Below are positions 16,225 to 25,456 of a stretch of 64,000 bases of DNA, piece by piece. The translations under genes and the position numbers were made by a program. Where the stretch lies: NCBI RefSeq assembly GCF_000153705.1, contig NZ_DS022272.1, positions 757,765-821,764 of the forward strand, in the 5' to 3' direction. The notes under the pieces were generated by a model. It saw only the letters and a program-made list of their open reading frames with translations, searched no databases and was not told the DNA's origin. The stretch is from Fulvimarina pelagi HTCC2506 (lineage in GTDB: Bacteria; Pseudomonadota; Alphaproteobacteria; Rhizobiales; Rhizobiaceae). Positions within the stretch are counted from its first letter, which is position 1. Every line of letters begins with the position of its first letter.

Positions 16225-17193
16225 TCATGCGTTCGCGCCATGGGGGTTGATATGCTCCGGCCACCGGCGCGGGTAACGCGAAACGCAGACCAGGACCTCT
16301 GCATGAGCGAGCTCGGCCGAGACGTCGCGGATCATGCGCAGGTTGAGGCTGTCGACCGTTTCGGCGGCGATCGGGCGGAGCGGATCGTAATAGACTGTCA
16401 CGAAGTGATCGCGGCCGATCTTCATCACCGACATGTCGATGATCCGGCCGCCATCCTCGCGAACGGCGCCGCGTAGAGAGCGGCGGACCTTCGCGACGAT
16501 CGCCGGTCGAGCCGTCACGCCGGCGAGCTCGCCGACCGAGGCGAAGAGATCGCGCCCGTACTGTCCGACGATGACCAGGCAGAGGACGAGCACGACGAGC
16601 GAGTCGCCGATCGCCGCGATAGGCGCAAGTACCCCGTCGCGAAGGAAATAGACTGCCGCCATGCCGATGCCGGCCGCAATCGTCAGAATGCCGTCGGACA
16701 GTGCGGCTCGTGCTTCCAGCCGCAAAATCTGGCTCGTCCGTCCGGTCGCCCGATAAGTCAGCCAGTGGACGAGCCAAAGGCTGAAACAGATCAGCGAGAT
16801 GACGACGAAATAGACGAGAACCGGCCCGAAATCGACGGTCGGGACCGGCTTGCCAAGAGCAAAATCGACGATCCGCAGCCCGGCTGAGACGGCTGCGAAG
16901 AGGATGAGGCCGAGGAGTGACAGGGCCCGAAACGTCGAGAAGATCGCCTCGTCGGCAGCATAGCCGTAGGGCCTGATCCGATCGGGGCCGGCATCGACGC
17001 GCCGGATGATCCGCCTTGCAAGCAGTGCCGAGGCGAAGCCGATCAGCGAGAAAAGCCCATCGAGGAGAACCGCCGACGAGTTCGACAGAATGGCCGCAGC
17101 CACGCCGAGCACGCCCATGACGAGATTGCCCCACATCGCCGCGAGAAGGGCTCTGCCTTCGAGCGTCTTCGTTCGCGAATGCTTATGGGTCAT
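16225..17193 (-). CDS. Cation diffusion facilitator family transporter
   Basis: The 322-residue protein has about six membrane helices followed by a cytoplasmic domain, the CDF layout for exporting Zn, Fe, Mn or Co in exchange for protons. The N-terminal LLDGLFSLIG and later LSDGILTIAAG segments hold the Asp residues expected in the transport site. No His-rich loop is present, so the metal cannot be predicted. ATG at 17193 is chosen for AAGGAG six bases upstream; the frame extends 35 codons further but without protein-like sequence. It is convergent with cobO. Confidence 0.87.
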   Translation of the reverse strand: MTHKHSRTKTLEGRALLAAMWGNLVMGVLGVAAAILSNSSAVLLDGLFSLIGFASALLARRIIRRVDAGPDRIRPYGYAADEAIFSTFRALSLLGLILFAAVSAGLRIVDFALGKPVPTVDFGPVLVYFVVISLICFSLWLVHWLTYRATGRTSQILRLEARAALSDGILTIAAGIGMAAVYFLRDGVLAPIAAIGDSLVVLVLCLVIVGQYGRDLFASVGELAGVTARPAIVAKVRRSLRGAVREDGGRIIDMSVMKIGRDHFVTVYYDPLRPIAAETVDSLNLRMIRDVSAELAHAEVLVCVSRYPRRWPEHINPHGANA

Positions 17194-17324
17194 GACGCTC
17201 CTTCGTGCGAATCGGCGCCCGTTCGTGCAGGCATGAGATAGTATCCTTGACAGCCCGTCACCGTCAGGGGCGATGACCGGCCGCTTCGATCGGTGCATCT
17301 TGAAGGCGAAAAGGAGGTACTCTC

Positions 17325-18272
17325 ATGGATCTCAAGCTGCTCGGCTTCCACCATTTGACGGCGATTACCGCGGATGCGGCCGGAAATCTGCGGTTCTACC
17401 GCGACGTTATGGGTCTGCGGCTGGTGAAGAAGACGGTGAATCAGGACGATACAAGCGCTTATCACCTCTTTTATGCCGACGAGAAAGGCTCAGCCGGAAC
17501 CGACATCACCTTTTTCGACTGGCCGGCCGCGCCGGAAAAGCGCGGCAGCGGGTCAGTCTCGCGAACCGGTTTCAGGATCTTGAACGCGGAATCGATCCCG
17601 TTCTGGCAGGAGCGGCTGTCGGGTGCCGGCGTCCTGGTGGCCGAGCCGCGTGAGGTCGACGGCCGCACGGTTATGGATTTCGAGGATCCCGAAGGTCAGC
17701 GTCTTCGTCTCGTTGTGGACAGCGAGGGCCCGAATGGAGCTGCGCGCCCGACAAGCGACATTCCCGTCGAACACCAGATCCATGGCCTTGGTTCAATCTC
17801 GCTTTCCGTCGCCGAGCTCGCTCCCACCGAAGCGGTTCTGACGCGCGTGATGAACATGGGGAAAGTGCGCAACTACGAGGATGACGGGCGAACCATCCAT
17901 GTTTTCGTGATGAGCAGCGGCGGTTCGGAGACCGAGCTCCACGTTGCAGTGGAGCCAGAACTGCCAACGGTGCGGCCGGGGCGCGGCGGAGTCCATCACG
18001 TCGCCTTCCGCACGTCCGATCAAGCCAATCTTACGGCCTGGACCGAGCGGCTTCGCGAGTATCGCGTGCCCTCGAGCGGGGAGGTCGAACGCTTTTATTT
18101 CCGATCGCTCTATTTCCGTATTCCTGCGGGCATACTCTTCGAGATCGCGACTGATGGGCCCGGTTTCGAGGCCGATGAACCGCTGGAAACCATGGGCGAG
18201 AGCCTCGCCCTGCCGCCGTTCCTGGAGCCTCGTCGCGCAGAGATCGAAGCCGGGCTCAAGCCGCTGGAGTGA
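17325..18272 (+). CDS. VOC-family ring-cleaving dioxygenase-like protein (MhqO/glyoxalase type)
   Basis: The 315-residue protein consists of two vicinal-oxygen-chelate modules. The first begins GFHHLTAITADAAGNLRFYRDVMGLRLVKKTVNQDD, and the second contains GGVHHVAFRT. The metal ligands would be the His of HHLTAIT, the His of HHVAF and the Glu of LFEIATD near residue 285. This pattern fits the MhqO-like branch linked to quinone or catechol turnover in other bacteria; the actual substrate is unknown. An AAGGAGG site stands just before the ATG. It is convergent with the DUF2252 gene. Confidence 0.88.
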   Translation: MDLKLLGFHHLTAITADAAGNLRFYRDVMGLRLVKKTVNQDDTSAYHLFYADEKGSAGTDITFFDWPAAPEKRGSGSVSRTGFRILNAESIPFWQERLSGAGVLVAEPREVDGRTVMDFEDPEGQRLRLVVDSEGPNGAARPTSDIPVEHQIHGLGSISLSVAELAPTEAVLTRVMNMGKVRNYEDDGRTIHVFVMSSGGSETELHVAVEPELPTVRPGRGGVHHVAFRTSDQANLTAWTERLREYRVPSSGEVERFYFRSLYFRIPAGILFEIATDGPGFEADEPLETMGESLALPPFLEPRRAEIEAGLKPLE

Positions 18273-18297
18273 TGAAGCTTAAAGAGACGCGCTTGTC

Positions 18298-19659
18298 TCA
18301 ATGCTTCGGGCTCGGATCGATCCCCGTCATCTCTTTCATAATGGCCCAGTCCTCGATCACCTGCCGCGAATAGGCTTCGGCGGTCTCCACCAGGGCATCG
18401 CCCGCTTCCTCGATTGCAGAAGCGAGCATGGTCTCGAACCGGATGGAGCGATGGTCGGTGCGTGAATGGGCATGGGCGAGCGCCTTGGCACAGGCCTTGG
18501 CATACTGTTTTAGCCGCTTACCCGGATCGTCCTCGTCGAGACAAACCTCCTCGGGATCAAGGCTCACAGAGGCGTGGTGGCGTGAGCGGATCAGCCAGTG
18601 TTCGGTGAACCATTCGGCGTCGTCCAGTAGAAGATCGGGCTCGCGCTGCATGAGCCGCTGGACAGCCACGGTCAGATGGGCGGGATCGAGTTCATTGCGC
18701 GGATCGATGTCCGGGAAGAAGTGCAGCGGCGCTGCATGGCGCTGCTGCTTGATCTCGACCAGATGACAAAGCGGCAGTTCCGATGTCGTCGAGGCGCCTT
18801 GCGGACCAATGAGCAGGTAGTAGCGTTTGACGTTGAGAGAGCCGGTGCCTTGGCCGATTCGTTCGACCACGTCCAGTATCTCGTCACCCACAAATTTGCG
18901 AAAATGGCTTCGTACTTCCGCTTCTTCGGTCTCACTGAGCCTTTGGAGCCGCCCGGGTTTGTCTCGAAACTTCAGTTCGGCGCCGTCCGCGACAACCGCC
19001 TTCCCAAGCTTCGACTTCGTTTCGAACTTCTTGCCCCCGATCGAGCGCTTTTCGGCTTTCTTGAGCGCTTTGCGCAGGACGTGTCCCTTCTTGAAATGGC
19101 TCAGGACCTTCCGCCGATGTAACGGATCGTCGATGATCTTCGTCAGCTTTTTGCGATAAGCTTTGAGGAAGGCTTTGACTGCTACACGGGTCTCTTCCTC
19201 GTCGGGCGCCTTGAGGCCTTCCAGATCGTCATAGTCGCCAGTCTTGTAACGTCGATCGAGAATGCCTTGGGCTAGATCGACGGATAGATAGAGGCTGACG
19301 AGAAAGCGGCAGATGTCCCAGCCCGCATGGCCCATGCAGGCGTCGTCGAAATCGTCCGGCGCGAAGATGATCAATCCGCCGCCTGAACCCTTTTCCGTCA
19401 CGAACCCGAAATTCGATGCATGGCAGTCGCCCATGACGCCGGTAAGCTTGACGGTCTCGGTAAAAGGAGCCGGGAGCGTGAGGAGGCCGGTCGAGAGATC
19501 GTTGTAGAAAAGCTGAACCGAGCCTCTCAGGAAACGATAGGGGTTGGCCGACATCTTGGCGTGCTTGCTCGACGGATCTTCCGACGAGGGCGGATGACCG
19601 TCAATCCGGTTGATCTCGTTTGCTATCAGTTGTTTGCGATCGGACGTGTCACCATCCAT
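18298..19659 (-). CDS. DUF2252 protein
   Basis: This 453-residue protein of the DUF2252 family has a kinase-like signature: GDCHASNFGF (about residues 77-86), resembling the catalytic loop, and FAPDDFDDACMGHAGWD, resembling the metal-binding segment. A basic Lys-rich middle region (about 165-225) follows. Function is not established for the family. Similarity to aminoglycoside phosphotransferase folds suggests a small-molecule or protein kinase, which is inference. GGAGAGG precedes the ATG. It is transcribed alone; its stop is 25 bases from the convergent VOC gene. Confidence 0.85.
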   Translation of the reverse strand: MDGDTSDRKQLIANEINRIDGHPPSSEDPSSKHAKMSANPYRFLRGSVQLFYNDLSTGLLTLPAPFTETVKLTGVMGDCHASNFGFVTEKGSGGGLIIFAPDDFDDACMGHAGWDICRFLVSLYLSVDLAQGILDRRYKTGDYDDLEGLKAPDEEETRVAVKAFLKAYRKKLTKIIDDPLHRRKVLSHFKKGHVLRKALKKAEKRSIGGKKFETKSKLGKAVVADGAELKFRDKPGRLQRLSETEEAEVRSHFRKFVGDEILDVVERIGQGTGSLNVKRYYLLIGPQGASTTSELPLCHLVEIKQQRHAAPLHFFPDIDPRNELDPAHLTVAVQRLMQREPDLLLDDAEWFTEHWLIRSRHHASVSLDPEEVCLDEDDPGKRLKQYAKACAKALAHAHSRTDHRSIRFETMLASAIEEAGDALVETAEAYSRQVIEDWAIMKEMTGIDPSPKH

Positions 19660-19935
19660 AGCTTTCCTCTCCAGCTTTGAGGACCGTTCGGTTATTTCAA
19701 ACCTAGACCTCCTTGCGCTGACAGCTACCGGAGGCGGCTAAACGATTGGGATCTGTCCATTCGCCAAGAAGGTCTACACAATTTTAGCAGCAGTAGCTGG
19801 CCAGCTCGGCGGATGTCGATTGGCCCTTGCTGAGGGGTAGCCAGCAAACGAAGCCTCGCTAGGTTGATAATCGGGGTCGGAGACTGCGCTCACGGTGCGT
19901 CCGGCGGCAAACGAAGACTATCGGGAGGAAATGAC

Positions 19936-20661
19936 ATGGGTCGAGTTGCTATCGTGACCGGTGGAACGCGGGGCATTGGGGCCGCGATCGCCAAGGCGTT
20001 GAAGGAAGCCGGTAACAAGGTCGCGGCGACCTATGGGGGAGACGACGAAAAGGCCAAGGCTTTCAAGGACGAGACCGGCATCGAGGTCTACAAATGGAAC
20101 GTCGGCTCGTATGAAGAATGCGCCGAAGGCATTAAGAAGGTCGAGTCCGATCTCGGCCCGATCGAAATCCTCGTCAACAATGCCGGCATCACGCGCGACG
20201 CGCCGTTCCACAAAATGAAGCCTGAGCAGTGGCAGCAGGTGATCGAAACCAATCTTTCCGGCGTCTTCAACATGACCCATCCGGTCTGGCCGGGCATGCG
20301 TGACCGCGGCTTCGGCCGCATCATCACGATCTCTTCGGTGAATGGTCAGAAAGGTCAGTTCGCCCAGGCAAACTATTCGGCCGCCAAGGCCGGCGATATC
20401 GGCTTCACCAAGGCACTGGCGCAGGAAGGCGCCAAGAAGGGCATCACCGTCAACGTCGTAGCGCCGGGCTACATCAATACGCAGATGATGGCGACGATTC
20501 CGGAAAAGGTCATGAACGAGCAGATTCTGCCGCAGATTCCGGTCGGCCGTCTCGGCGAACCGGACGAGATCGCGCGCTGCGTTGCCTTCCTCGCCTCCGA
20601 CGACGCCGGCTTCATCACCGGTTCGACGATCACCGCGAACGGCGGGCAGTATCTCGACTGA
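19936..20661 (+). CDS. phbB: Acetoacetyl-CoA reductase
   Basis: This 241-residue short-chain dehydrogenase reduces acetoacetyl-CoA to (R)-3-hydroxybutyryl-CoA with NADPH, the second step of polyhydroxybutyrate synthesis. Motifs are the cofactor loop TGGTRGIG, NNAGITRDAPFHKM, the catalytic Ser of ISSVNGQKGQFGQ-like ISSVNGQKGQFAQ, and YSAAKAG with Tyr and Lys. The NYSAAKAGDIGFTKALAQEGA stretch and length are those of PhbB. GGAGGA lies six bases before the ATG at 19936. phbA, usually adjacent, is not here. A strong hairpin terminator follows. Confidence 0.95.
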   Translation: MGRVAIVTGGTRGIGAAIAKALKEAGNKVAATYGGDDEKAKAFKDETGIEVYKWNVGSYEECAEGIKKVESDLGPIEILVNNAGITRDAPFHKMKPEQWQQVIETNLSGVFNMTHPVWPGMRDRGFGRIITISSVNGQKGQFAQANYSAAKAGDIGFTKALAQEGAKKGITVNVVAPGYINTQMMATIPEKVMNEQILPQIPVGRLGEPDEIARCVAFLASDDAGFITGSTITANGGQYLD

Positions 20662-20683
20662 TCGACGAAGTTTCGCGCGACAC

Positions 20684-20718
20684 GAAAAAGGCAGTGCGGT
20701 CGTCGCACTGCCTTTTTT
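20684..20718. terminator. Bidirectional rho-independent terminator between phbB and ndk
   Basis: A GC-rich stem (GGCAGTGCG with CGCACTGCC, loop of five) is flanked by five A's on the left and six T's on the right. It can end transcripts from phbB on the + strand and from ndk on the - strand. Confidence 0.93.
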
Positions 20719-20742
20719 CGTTTTCTGCCGAAGTCCTCGATA

Positions 20743-21165
20743 TCAGCCGACGATTTCGGTCTCGGAGAACCAGTAGGCGATTTCTTCCGACGCGGTGTCG
20801 GGCGCATCCGAGCCGTGAACCGAGTTCTCGCCGATCGACTGGGCGAATTCCTTGCGGATCGTGCCCTCGGCCGCGTCGGCCGGATTTGTCGCGCCCATGA
20901 TCTCGCGGTTGCGTGCGATCGCGTTCTCGCCCTGGAGCACCTGAACGACTGTCGGACCTGACGACATGAACTCAACGAGTTCGCCGAAGAACGGACGCTC
21001 CTTGTGGACCGCATAGAAGCCTTCGGCCTCGCGACGGCTCATCCAGACGCGTTTAGAGGCGATTACGGTAAGCCCGCCATCCTCAAGCATCTTGACGATC
21101 GCCCCGGTCAGGTTCCGGCGGGTTGCATCTGGTTTGATCATCGAAAAGGTGCGTTCGATCGCCAT
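20743..21165 (-). CDS. ndk: Nucleoside diphosphate kinase
   Basis: This 140-residue enzyme transfers the gamma phosphate of ATP to other nucleoside diphosphates. It begins with the conserved [15 protein letters not shown], carries [15 protein letters not shown], and has the active-site [20 protein letters not shown] with the phosphorylated His. Length equals the family norm. AAGGA precedes the ATG. It ends at a shared terminator and is divergent from the histidine kinase gene. Confidence 0.97.
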   Translation of the reverse strand: MAIERTFSMIKPDATRRNLTGAIVKMLEDGGLTVIASKRVWMSRREAEGFYAVHKERPFFGELVEFMSSGPTVVQVLQGENAIARNREIMGATNPADAAEGTIRKEFAQSIGENSVHGSDAPDTASEEIAYWFSETEIVG

Positions 21166-21304
21166 CGTTCATTCCTTGCTGATTAAGGGAGGGAGGTGGC
21201 CGGTCCTATATCGGGCAGGAAACCGTCCGGCAAGGCGTTTGGAAGCTGTTGCAACCTCTAACGAGCTGTTATTGAGCGAGGGTTTCTTCCCTGTGACGAT
21301 GTGA

Positions 21305-22456
21305 GTGTCGCTCGTGATCTATAGAACCGCGTTCGAATCGGCCCGAGCCGCCGCGCTCGCGCGCTATCACATCCTAGACACCCCCAGGGAGGACGAGTTC
21401 GACGATCTCGCGCAGATTGCCTCGGAGGTGTGCGAGGCGCCCATTGCGCTTGTCAGTTTTCTCGACGAGCATCGCGATTTCTTCAAGGCCGAGGTAGGCG
21501 CTGGCCGCCGGGAAGCGCCGCGCGAGACTTCGTTTTGCCGCCACGCGGTCCTGCAGGAGCACCTGACGATCATTCCGGACGCCAGCAAGGACCCTCGCTT
21601 CCAACACAATCCGCTCGTCGTCGACGATCCGAAACTGCGCTTCTACGCCGGTGCGGCGATCGAGACGCCGGACGGCATTCCCATCGGCACCGTGTGCGTC
21701 TTCGACTTGAAGCCAAGGACCCTTAATGAGAATCAGGGCCGGACGCTTAAGCTGCTGGCGAGGCAGGCGCGAACGCAACTTGAACTGCGCCGGTCGCTCG
21801 CCGAACGCGAGGAGGCGCTTTCGGATGCATTGAAGCTTGAGGAGAAGCACCGGCTCGCCGTGGAGCGGCAGAGCGAGATCGCGCGCGAGATGGCCCATCG
21901 CATGAAGAATTCGCTCGCAATGGTGCAGGCGATCGTCTCGCAGACGATTCGTCAGTCGCGCGATGTCGAGACGTTGCAGGAAGCGATAACGACTCGGGTT
22001 TCTGCGCTCGCCCGGGCACAGGAAGTGCTTCTTTCGCAGGGCACGGAATGCGTCGATATCCGCGATGCCGTCGAGATAGCCCTCGGGCCGCATAGGCCAG
22101 GAGAGGGACGGTTCGACATCTCGGGCCCCCCGATCATGCTGGACTCGCAGGAGACCCTCGGCTTGTCGCTGGGTCTGCACGAACTGGCGACGAATGCCGC
22201 GAAATATGGTGCGCTTTCGACTACGGAAGGTCATGTAGTCGTTGCGTGGACGCAGGAAGCCGGGCGCTTCGCGTTAGATTGGCGAGAAAGCGGTGGTCCC
22301 GCGGTCGAATCGCCGACAAGGGTTGGCTTTGGTTCGAAGTTGATGAAGCGGGTGGTCGCATCCTATTTCGGCGGGAAGGCGCAACTCGATTTCGCGCCCT
22401 CGGGCGTCGTCTTTCGCCTCGAAAGTGAAAGGAAGTCGCGCGACCCGGTCGCATGA
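21305..22456 (+). CDS. GAF-domain HWE/HisKA_2-type histidine kinase
   Basis: The 383-residue cytoplasmic kinase has a GAF domain (about residues 22-165; CRHAVLQEHLTIIPDASKDPRF) and then a kinase core of the HWE/HisKA_2 type common in alphaproteobacteria. The phosphorylated His is H198 in EMAHRMKNSLAMVQ, the N-box is HELATNAAKYGALS, and the DWRESGGP motif supplies the Trp and Glu. No receiver domain or partner response regulator is adjacent. There are no membrane segments, so the signal would be cytoplasmic. The start is uncertain: GTG at 21305 is assumed, and another GTG follows nine bases later. Confidence 0.88.
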   Translation: MSLVIYRTAFESARAAALARYHILDTPREDEFDDLAQIASEVCEAPIALVSFLDEHRDFFKAEVGAGRREAPRETSFCRHAVLQEHLTIIPDASKDPRFQHNPLVVDDPKLRFYAGAAIETPDGIPIGTVCVFDLKPRTLNENQGRTLKLLARQARTQLELRRSLAEREEALSDALKLEEKHRLAVERQSEIAREMAHRMKNSLAMVQAIVSQTIRQSRDVETLQEAITTRVSALARAQEVLLSQGTECVDIRDAVEIALGPHRPGEGRFDISGPPIMLDSQETLGLSLGLHELATNAAKYGALSTTEGHVVVAWTQEAGRFALDWRESGGPAVESPTRVGFGSKLMKRVVASYFGGKAQLDFAPSGVVFRLESERKSRDPVA

Positions 22457-22469
22457 CGTTCGCCCACTC

Positions 22470-23039
22470 TTACGACACGGGGGTTCGCTCTGAGCGATCC
22501 CCGTCAAAGGTCTCGAAATGCCTGCGTCCAACAACGTCATCGAGGAGGCGCGGGTCGACTTTCGAAGCGCCGTGGAGGACGCTGATATCGCCGGTCGTTT
22601 CCATGATGACCGCCTTCACGGAGTCGAAATCGGTCACGTTTGCCTGACGCAGCTTGCCGAGAACGTCGTCCCGCGACACGCGCCGACTGTTCATCACGTC
22701 GTCGAAGAATTCGCCGTCTTTCATCAGCAGAACCGGATCGTTCATCAGATAGCGACTGATCCGATTGCTGCGATCTCGTGTCGCCGCGATCAGCACCTGA
22801 AGCGCCATCAGCACGATGATGGCGAAGCATCCCTGCAGGAAGCTTCCCCAGGACGAGACGGTCGCGACGGTCGCGAGAAGCGAGCCTAGGGCGAGGGTTA
22901 TGACGAAATCGAAGGACGTCATTTTGGAGAAGGACCGGAGCCCAACGAACCGCACGATGACGATGACGAGGGCGAGACCGAGAGCGGCGAGGACGGTGCC
23001 TTTCAGGACGCCGTCCAGCAGATCGGGCGAGACGAACAT
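22470..23039 (-). CDS. DUF421/YetF-like membrane protein
   Basis: This 189-residue protein has three N-terminal membrane helices (about residues 8-85; RFVGLRSFSKMTSFDFVITLALGSLLATV) and a cytoplasmic DUF421 domain (about 90-170; DPVLLMKDGEFFDDVMNSRRVSRDDVLGKLRQ, then VKAVIMETTGDISVL). The family's function is unknown; in Bacillus its members are linked to spore and membrane properties. ATG at 23039 has GGAG eight bases upstream; the frame is open further but without protein character. It is convergent with the kinase gene. Confidence 0.87.
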   Translation of the reverse strand: MFVSPDLLDGVLKGTVLAALGLALVIVIVRFVGLRSFSKMTSFDFVITLALGSLLATVATVSSWGSFLQGCFAIIVLMALQVLIAATRDRSNRISRYLMNDPVLLMKDGEFFDDVMNSRRVSRDDVLGKLRQANVTDFDSVKAVIMETTGDISVLHGASKVDPRLLDDVVGRRHFETFDGDRSERTPVS

Positions 23040-23150
23040 GGATCTTTCTCCGCTTCGAGTTTTGGGTGAGCCTGTCGCGCGTTCCGCTTCGTCGTGGCGG
23101 CGCAAGTCAGGGTAGGATGCCACCGGCCGCGTTCCGGATCGAAAGCATCT

Positions 23151-24488
23151 TTAAGAAAGCGGTCTTAGTGTTTCGACGAACTCGGCCGGCTCGCCGGTCG
23201 ACGGAATGGTGATCTCGCCTTCCCACATGACGCGCTTGCCGCGAACGACTGTGCCCACGGGCCAGCCTGTGACCCGGCGTTGATCATAGGGCGTCCACTG
23301 CGACTTCGAGCCGATCCAGCCATCGGTGATCGTCTGACGCCGATTAAGGTCGACGACTGTGAAGTCGGCATCGTAGCCAAGTGCGATCCGACCCTTCCGA
23401 GCGAGGCCGAAAATGCGCTGCGGGCCGGCCGAGGTCAGGTCGACGAAGCGTTGGATGGAAAGGCGCCCATTGGCGACGTGGTCGAGCATGATCGGCACCA
23501 GCGTCTGGACTCCTGTCATTCCCGAGGGTGATCCCGGATAAGCCATCGCCTTTTCATCGAGGGTGTGGGGGGCGTGGTCCGAGCCGAGTACGTCGATAAC
23601 TCCGGACTGGATACCGCCCCAAATCGCCTCGCGGTGGCGGGTTTCGCGCACCGGCGGGTTCATCTGTATCTTGGTGCCGAGAGTTGCGTAGTCGTCCGCC
23701 GTCAGGGTGAGATGGTGCGGGGTCGCCTCGCAGGTGACGTTGCGCTTGCGGTTCGAGAGATAGGCAATCTCCTCGCCAGTCGAAATATGCAGGACGTGAA
23801 TGCGCGCCCCGGTCTCCTCGGCGATGCCGACCAGACGGTCCGTGCACTGGACTGCTGCGTGGACGTCGCGCCAGATCGGATGGGAGGAGGGGTCGTTGTC
23901 GACCCTCATGCTCATCCGTTCGCGCAGACGATACTCGTCTTCGGAATGGAACGCGGCGCGGCGCCGGGTGTTCTTCAGGATCCGGCGCACACCCTCATCG
24001 TCCTCGACAAGTAGCTTTCCAGTGGAGGAGCCCATGAAGACCTTGATGCCAGCCGCGCCAGGAAGCCGTTCGAGTTCGGCGACGTCGGCCGCATTCTCGT
24101 GCGTGCCGCCCACCCAGAACGCGAAATCGCAATGCATGCGATGGCGGCCACGGCGGACCTTGTCCGCGAGCGCCTCCTCGCTGGTGGTCAGCGGATTGGT
24201 GTTCGGCATCTCGAAGACGCAGGTGACGCCGCCGAGGACAGCCGCCCGCGACCCGCTTTCGAGATCTTCCTTGTGCTCGTTGCCGGGCTCGCGGAAATGA
24301 ACCTGGCTGTCGATGACGCCGGGAAGGACCGTCAGCCCAGTGCAGTCGATCACCTCGTCCGCCGTCGTCTCGTCAACGCTGCCGATAGCGGCGATCGTCC
24401 CGTCGAGAATACCGATGTCGCGTACGCCGATGCCGTCCTGATTTACGACAGTGCCGCTCTTCAGGATCATGTCGTAGATCGCGGTCAT
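23151..24488 (-). CDS. Dihydroorotase-family amidohydrolase
   Basis: This 445-residue cyclic amidohydrolase has the metal-binding VHFREPG, a GIKVFMG segment whose Lys is probably carboxylated, the HS in AAFHSEDEYR, HVLHIST, TCEATPHHL and the catalytic Asp in GSDHAPHT. That set matches class I dihydroorotase, the third step of pyrimidine synthesis. The closely related allantoinases and dihydropyrimidinases cannot be fully excluded, but the FREPG and EATPHH details favour dihydroorotase. ATG at 24488 starts the recognisable protein; the open frame above it is shadow. It diverges from ygfZ across 110 bases. Confidence 0.88.
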   Translation of the reverse strand: MTAIYDMILKSGTVVNQDGIGVRDIGILDGTIAAIGSVDETTADEVIDCTGLTVLPGVIDSQVHFREPGNEHKEDLESGSRAAVLGGVTCVFEMPNTNPLTTSEEALADKVRRGRHRMHCDFAFWVGGTHENAADVAELERLPGAAGIKVFMGSSTGKLLVEDDEGVRRILKNTRRRAAFHSEDEYRLRERMSMRVDNDPSSHPIWRDVHAAVQCTDRLVGIAEETGARIHVLHISTGEEIAYLSNRKRNVTCEATPHHLTLTADDYATLGTKIQMNPPVRETRHREAIWGGIQSGVIDVLGSDHAPHTLDEKAMAYPGSPSGMTGVQTLVPIMLDHVANGRLSIQRFVDLTSAGPQRIFGLARKGRIALGYDADFTVVDLNRRQTITDGWIGSKSQWTPYDQRRVTGWPVGTVVRGKRVMWEGEITIPSTGEPAEFVETLRPLS

Positions 24489-24598
24489 CGGCGTGCCCTC
24501 GCTTGTTTCCAGCCATTGTCGGGGATACCTAGGTGCCAGTTCGCAAACAAGAACCGGCATCGAAGCCCGGTCGCGACTTAGAAGATTTGAGACACAAA

Positions 24599-25453
24599 AT
24601 GCCCTATGCTCAGCTCGAAGACAGAGCTGTCCTCCGCCTGAGCGGCAGCGATGCGGGGACGTTTCTCCAAAACCTCGTGACCGCCGAAACCGCCACGCTG
24701 CCGAAGGGCGTCGCCAGGCCCTCAGCACTCCTCACGCCTCAAGGCAAGATCCTGTTCGATTTTCTCGTCTCGAAGACCGAGGATGGATACCGCATCGAAT
24801 GTGCTGCGGCGATTCGCGATGCGCTCGCCAAGCGCCTGACGCTCTACAAGCTTCGTGCTAAAGTCTTGGTCGAGCCCGCTGACGAGCCGGTCTTCGCGCT
24901 CTGGGAGGCGGGCGAGACGCCGAGCGGGGCCGTTCGCGACGAGCGCTTTGGCGGAGGCCCAGTCTACCGACTGTATGGCGAACCGACGGACGCGGGCGAG
25001 GCGGCAGATGCCGCGACGTTCCGAACCCTGCGCCTCCGATCGGGCGTCGCGGAAGCCGAGACTGATTTCCCGCAGGCCGACATGTTCCCGCATGACGTGC
25101 TGCTCGACCAAAACGGCGGCGTTTCTTTCAAAAAAGGCTGCTATGTCGGCCAGGAGGTCGTCTCGCGCATGCAGCATCGCGGGACCGCGCGCCGGCGACT
25201 GATGCTGGCAAGTGGCGAGCGCCACCTGACGGAGGGCGCGAACGTGACCAGCGGCGAAGCCAAGATCGGCACTCTGCTCGCTGCGAGCGAGCGCTTCGGC
25301 ATCGCCGTCGTTAGGACTGACAAGCTGGCATCCATCCTCAAAAGCGGCGCAGCGCTTGCTATCGACGGGGTGCCGATCGAACTGACGATCCCCTCATGGG
25401 CGGGATATTCGCTGCCCACCTCGACGGCGGATGACGTTGCAGGCGAGGCTTAG
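24599..25453 (+). CDS. ygfZ: YgfZ/GcvT-family folate-binding protein
   Basis: The 284-residue protein has the YgfZ signature KKGCYVGQEVVSRMQHRGTARRRL (about residues 178-201), whose Cys is needed for assisting iron-sulfur enzyme maturation. The N-terminal LRLSGSDAGTFLQNLVTAET is the usual aminomethyltransferase-like opening. The ATG at 24599 begins exactly at the conserved start; an upstream GTG-led extension has no support. The downstream HD gene starts three bases after its stop, so the two form an operon. Confidence 0.9.
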   Translation: MPYAQLEDRAVLRLSGSDAGTFLQNLVTAETATLPKGVARPSALLTPQGKILFDFLVSKTEDGYRIECAAAIRDALAKRLTLYKLRAKVLVEPADEPVFALWEAGETPSGAVRDERFGGGPVYRLYGEPTDAGEAADAATFRTLRLRSGVAEAETDFPQADMFPHDVLLDQNGGVSFKKGCYVGQEVVSRMQHRGTARRRLMLASGERHLTEGANVTSGEAKIGTLLAASERFGIAVVRTDKLASILKSGAALAIDGVPIELTIPSWAGYSLPTSTADDVAGEA

Positions 25454-25456
25454 GGC